64,000 nt of DNA from Syntrophus sp963665935 (GTDB lineage Bacteria; Desulfobacterota; Syntrophia; Syntrophales; Syntrophaceae). Below, one piece after another: positions 60,952 through 64,000 of the stretch (its first letter is position 1; the number at the start of each line of letters is the position of its first letter). The translations under genes and the position numbers were made by a program. The DNA lies in assembly GCA_963665935.1 (NCBI GenBank), contig OY762510.1:3534001-3598000 (forward strand). Direction: 5' to 3'. The notes beneath the pieces were generated by a model that saw nothing but the letters and a program-made list of their open reading frames with translations, was not told where the DNA came from and made no database searches.

Positions 60952-61377
60952 ATGCCCGGCTGCATTCGAGTGGAGGCCCCGATCACGATCGTCGAGGGAG
61001 GGACCTTCGACCAGATCTTTCAATGGAAGGCGGGAGATCCCGCAGCAGTCGTTGACCTGACGGGATATACGGCGAAGATGCAGGTGCGCTCTTCGGTCAA
61101 ATCAACGCCCGTCCTGATCGATGTTCCCAATGCAACGGTCTCCTGGGAGGCGGATGGAGACACGGGTGTCTACATCTTCGACGATTCGGTAAGCCCCGAA
61201 ACGGGGAACTGGAAGTGGCGGGTTTACATCAATGATACGGACACCGAAGGGATCTGCACGAGCCACGCCGACCTCACGGGCGTCTACGACCTCTTCCTGT
61301 ATAACGCTGACGGAGAGGCCGTGCTGCAGCAATACGGGGCTGCTTACCTCATGGCAGCCTGCACGAGGAGCGCATAA
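60952..61377 (+). CDS. Phage protein with immunoglobulin-like beta pattern
   Basis: A 141-residue protein. The segment VDLTGYTAKMQVRSSVKSTP and the terminal YDLFLYNADGEAVL match beta-sandwich phage proteins (like a BppU N-terminal domain). A tail-fibre or baseplate-linked role is inferred from the next gene. Confidence 0.6.
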   Translation: MPGCIRVEAPITIVEGGTFDQIFQWKAGDPAAVVDLTGYTAKMQVRSSVKSTPVLIDVPNATVSWEADGDTGVYIFDDSVSPETGNWKWRVYINDTDTEGICTSHADLTGVYDLFLYNADGEAVLQQYGAAYLMAACTRSA

Positions 61378-61379
61378 CG

Positions 61380-63854
61380 GTGGCTGACGAACAGTTCATC
61401 ACGACAACCACGGAAGTCTCCATCCTCACCGAGACACCGGCTGAGGCCCAGCTTGTCGAGACAAGTGCGGAGGAAACCTATTCTTTCGCAACATCGGAGT
61501 CTTCAGTGTCCGTGATCGAAACGGCGCTTCCAGCGGATGTGATCCTGGAGACGGAGGCTCCCAACCCTCAGATCATCCGGATCGAAACAACCGGACCCCA
61601 GGGATCGCCCGGCGAGAAGGGCGAAAAGGGAGACAAGGGCGATCCGGGAGATACAGGACCGCAGGGTCCACAGGGCGATTCGGGTCCACAAGGTGAAACC
61701 GGGCCTCAGGGAGAAACAGGGCCTCAAGGCCCGCAAGGGATCCAGGGTCCTCAGGGTCCCCAGGGAGTGCAGGGCGAAACGGGTCCGCAAGGTCCACAAG
61801 GAGATCCGGGGCTTTCGGACGGCACGGTTGACCGGCAGTATCTCCGCTGGAACTCGGCAAACGAAGCATGGGAAGCCGTGGACAAGGCCGATACGATTAC
61901 AGAGGTCAAGGGAGATTCCGAACTCAGCGAGGCGATGGCCAAGGCGCATACCCGGAATACGGATCAATATCTGGATTACGGAGGAACAAATCAGGTCACC
62001 GCCGCCCAGGTGAAGAGCACCGTTTTTAACTCCCACGCCCCCGGATCGGACAACCAGGACCTCTCCGGATTGATGGCCAAGAACGCCAATCTTTCCGACG
62101 TTGCAGATGCGGCGACGGCCCGGACAAATCTCGGCGTGCCGACCCTCGCCGAAGTCAAATCCGACTCCGACATCGCCGACACCCTGGCCAAGAGACACAG
62201 CAATGCCCTCGATCACGCCCAGGGGGCCGACCAGTATCTCGATTACGGCGGATCGAACCAGGTCACCGCCGCCCAGGTAAAGAATGCCGTTTCCAACGCC
62301 CACACCCCTGGATCGGACAACCAGGACCTCTCCGGGTATGCGACGAAGAATGAAGTGGCTGTTGTGGCGGGACCGGCAGGACATTCCCAGGGCATCGCCA
62401 TGGGATACAGCTCAAGCCTGGGAGGCATACAGGTCCCCTATCATGCCTCCTATGATGTTGGAACGGACGATTTCACAATCACCTGGCGCGGGAATCTTCC
62501 CGACTGGACCGCATCGACAACGCAGTGGCTGCTCTTCAATCGATCAGGATCCACGGGAGCGTACACCGGCCACGCCTTATACATCTCGGGGAGCAATCTC
62601 CTCAGCTTTCGCCTGTATCGAGGCGATTCCGGAACAAACTTTTCCTTCGGAACCGAGGATTTCGCGGATTGTTCCACCCATGAAATTAGCATCACGGTCA
62701 CACGGGAGACCGCTGTAGCGGCGGGGTCAGTCGTCTGTTATGTCGATGGGATCCCGTGGGGAACCTCCGGGACGATCCCGGCGGCTTCAACCGTCTCCCT
62801 GAGCACATCGGCCTCTTATTACATTTCGGGCTCCAGCACCGAAAGGCTCACCAGCGTCACGAACAGGGCGGCGGTCTTCAATCGAGCCCTCTTCGCCGCC
62901 GAAGTGTACGCCCTGTATTGCAACGGTGTAGCCTACCCGGATCTCCAGGGCAGCCAAGCCGCTTCCTACACAAGCGATTTCACTTCCGGGACGGACAGCT
63001 GGGTCGCCACAAGAGGGACCAGAACGGGGAACGTCGACGGCATTGGCGGGGTCAACGACTGCCTGTCGTTTTATGCGAGTTCCGATACGGCAACCTCTCA
63101 TTACATGGGAAGAAGCGGCACCCTCGTACCCTACATGTATTACAGGGTCCTCTTCGATTACTATATTCCTGCCGCGAACACGAACGTAAACGGAATCAGG
63201 GTTGGAGGAACCGGTTCCGATTATTCCTTCAATACGACAGGGACATGGGTCTATGACGCCGAGACCCTCACATTCACCACTTCTGCAACCTCCCTGCTCG
63301 TAATGGCCGAAGCAAACGGAACAACGTCCTTCACCGGGGCCGGTTCCGCCAGTGACGATCTCTTTTACATCAAGAACATCCGGGTTTTCCCGGTCGGCGC
63401 CTGCCTGCTGTTGGAGCCGGACGGGATCCAGCCCGCACCCGGGCAATGGCTCGATTCGTCAAACAACGGCAACCATGGGCGTCACACATCAAGCCATTCC
63501 CGCACCACCATCAAGGGCAATTCCTTCGAGATCCGCTGGGTATGCACCTGGAGCGGCACCCACGAGGCCCAGTACATCGGCGGAATCAACCAGGCCATCC
63601 TCCCGGTTGACTGCTATATCAAGGAGATCATCGGGGTGATAACCGGAACGGTGATCAACGACATCATTCTCGGGGACGGCTCGGACACGGACCGGTGGGT
63701 GGCGATTACATCCGGCCTGGCTGCGGGAATTGTATCCTTCACCCCTGCCAATCGAGTCAGTGACGGGACCAACTACAAGATGGTGGTGGATCCCGACGCC
63801 AACTTCACCGGGTCCATCGCCTTTACGATCCGGGGGATCATTCTGGAGACATAA
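61380..63854 (+). CDS. Large tail-fibre protein with collagen-like stalk and lectin-like domain
   Basis: An 824-residue protein starting with GTG. Residues 72-143 are 24 uninterrupted Gly-X-Y triplets (GPQ, GET, GEK, GDP), a collagen-like stalk. After it two similar units of about 45 residues (DQYLDYGG-NQVTAAQVK, GSDNQDLSG) repeat at the DNA level (61966-62060 and 62230-62330). From residue 380 a LamG/concanavalin-like sandwich (FTITWRGNLPDW, CSTHEISITVTRETAVAAGSVVCYVDG) may bind a host surface sugar. Homotrimeric assembly is expected of such stalks. Confidence 0.85.
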   Translation: MADEQFITTTTEVSILTETPAEAQLVETSAEETYSFATSESSVSVIETALPADVILETEAPNPQIIRIETTGPQGSPGEKGEKGDKGDPGDTGPQGPQGDSGPQGETGPQGETGPQGPQGIQGPQGPQGVQGETGPQGPQGDPGLSDGTVDRQYLRWNSANEAWEAVDKADTITEVKGDSELSEAMAKAHTRNTDQYLDYGGTNQVTAAQVKSTVFNSHAPGSDNQDLSGLMAKNANLSDVADAATARTNLGVPTLAEVKSDSDIADTLAKRHSNALDHAQGADQYLDYGGSNQVTAAQVKNAVSNAHTPGSDNQDLSGYATKNEVAVVAGPAGHSQGIAMGYSSSLGGIQVPYHASYDVGTDDFTITWRGNLPDWTASTTQWLLFNRSGSTGAYTGHALYISGSNLLSFRLYRGDSGTNFSFGTEDFADCSTHEISITVTRETAVAAGSVVCYVDGIPWGTSGTIPAASTVSLSTSASYYISGSSTERLTSVTNRAAVFNRALFAAEVYALYCNGVAYPDLQGSQAASYTSDFTSGTDSWVATRGTRTGNVDGIGGVNDCLSFYASSDTATSHYMGRSGTLVPYMYYRVLFDYYIPAANTNVNGIRVGGTGSDYSFNTTGTWVYDAETLTFTTSATSLLVMAEANGTTSFTGAGSASDDLFYIKNIRVFPVGACLLLEPDGIQPAPGQWLDSSNNGNHGRHTSSHSRTTIKGNSFEIRWVCTWSGTHEAQYIGGINQAILPVDCYIKEIIGVITGTVINDIILGDGSDTDRWVAITSGLAAGIVSFTPANRVSDGTNYKMVVDPDANFTGSIAFTIRGIILET

Positions 63855-63859
63855 CGCAT

Positions 63860-64000
63860 ATGACGATCACCATCGAGGGAGAGGAAATCAGGATCATGGC
63901 CGTCGATTTCGAGCATGGTCTGGTCGACTGGAGAAGGACGACGGGAGGGTACCTGGGGGTGTGCACCTCGGAGATCGGAGAAGTCGATTTCAGCTCCGTG
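63860..64000 (+). CDS. Start of a phage protein gene, cut by the right window edge
   Basis: An ATG at 63860 opens 47 codons to the window end (MTITIEGEEIRIMAVDFEHGLV). It follows the tail-fibre stop by five bases. Too little is present to assign a family. Confidence 0.6.
   Translation, partial: MTITIEGEEIRIMAVDFEHGLVDWRRTTGGYLGVCTSEIGEVDFSSV

Noticed and set aside
61593..61808. Repeat array that could look like a CRISPR
   Set aside because: The repeats are in frame Gly-X-Y codons of a tail fibre; no spacers of constant length and no cas genes.

Overview
The window joins about 38.6 kb of bacterial chromosome to about 25.4 kb of an integrated tailed phage; both outermost genes are cut by the window ends. 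The host looks like an anaerobic deltaproteobacterium of the Syntrophus/Syntrophales type. This is an inference from the stand-alone NfnAB-type flavin/iron-sulfur pair, PEP synthase, ferredoxin:thioredoxin-reductase-like protein, YkgJ-type cysteine-cluster protein and general gene style, not from a marker gene.

Chromosomal part (1-38.6 kb). The minus strand carries a radical SAM gene (cut at the left edge), tRNA-Val and tRNA-Asp, then a protein quality-control block transcribed tig > clpP > clpX > lon, with tRNA-Leu and tRNA-Pro upstream. After a plus-strand lytic transglycosylase comes a long minus-strand run of housekeeping genes: comEA-like, lysC, tsaE, acpS, folP, ftsH, tilS, a HAD phosphatase, a DUF2520-type gene on the opposite strand, a parvulin lipoprotein, a glycosyltransferase and miaA. 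From 21.6 kb the plus strand carries a MATE exporter, queF, a PatB-like aminotransferase, glutaredoxin, an FTR-like protein, a ThDP enzyme, a DUF493 protein, two poorly characterised genes and a carotenoid-pathway-like membrane protein. These are followed by tRNA-Met, a zinc-ribbon coiled-coil protein and the RNase P RNA. ppsA and a solitary atpE lie on the minus strand, and nfnA/nfnB on the plus strand. Promoters of TTGACA-N17 type precede the tRNA genes, and hairpin terminators separate most units.

Prophage (about 38.61 kb to the right edge). The left boundary is a 3' fragment of a tRNA-Pro-like gene (attL). An early region follows: small unknown proteins, zinc fingers, a P4-type helicase and a CHC2/Toprim primase, with an AT-rich segment bracketed by inverted repeats that may be the origin. 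Then come a Nu1-like small terminase and a GpA large terminase. Next are a putative antirestriction/DNA-modification protein and a ParB-fold protein. Three short genes or gene groups (DUF6908-like, RadC-like, ParB+DUF488) are each led by a similar hairpin RNA leader. A lower-GC cargo segment holds a PEP-CTERM lectin-like protein and a RelE-type toxin-antitoxin pair. An 11-bp-period repeat array precedes gpW, portal, a protease-capsid fusion with an internal start, a decoration-like protein, holin/endolysin, head-tail connectors and a collagen-like tail fibre. No integrase or repressor is visible; if present they should lie beyond the right edge, next to the reconstituted tRNA.

The most interesting points are the repeated RNA leader (it resembles what I remember of the radC motif), the modification-like gene pair beside the terminase, the 11-bp helically phased repeat array, the internal ribosome binding site in the protease-capsid gene, and the candidate origin.
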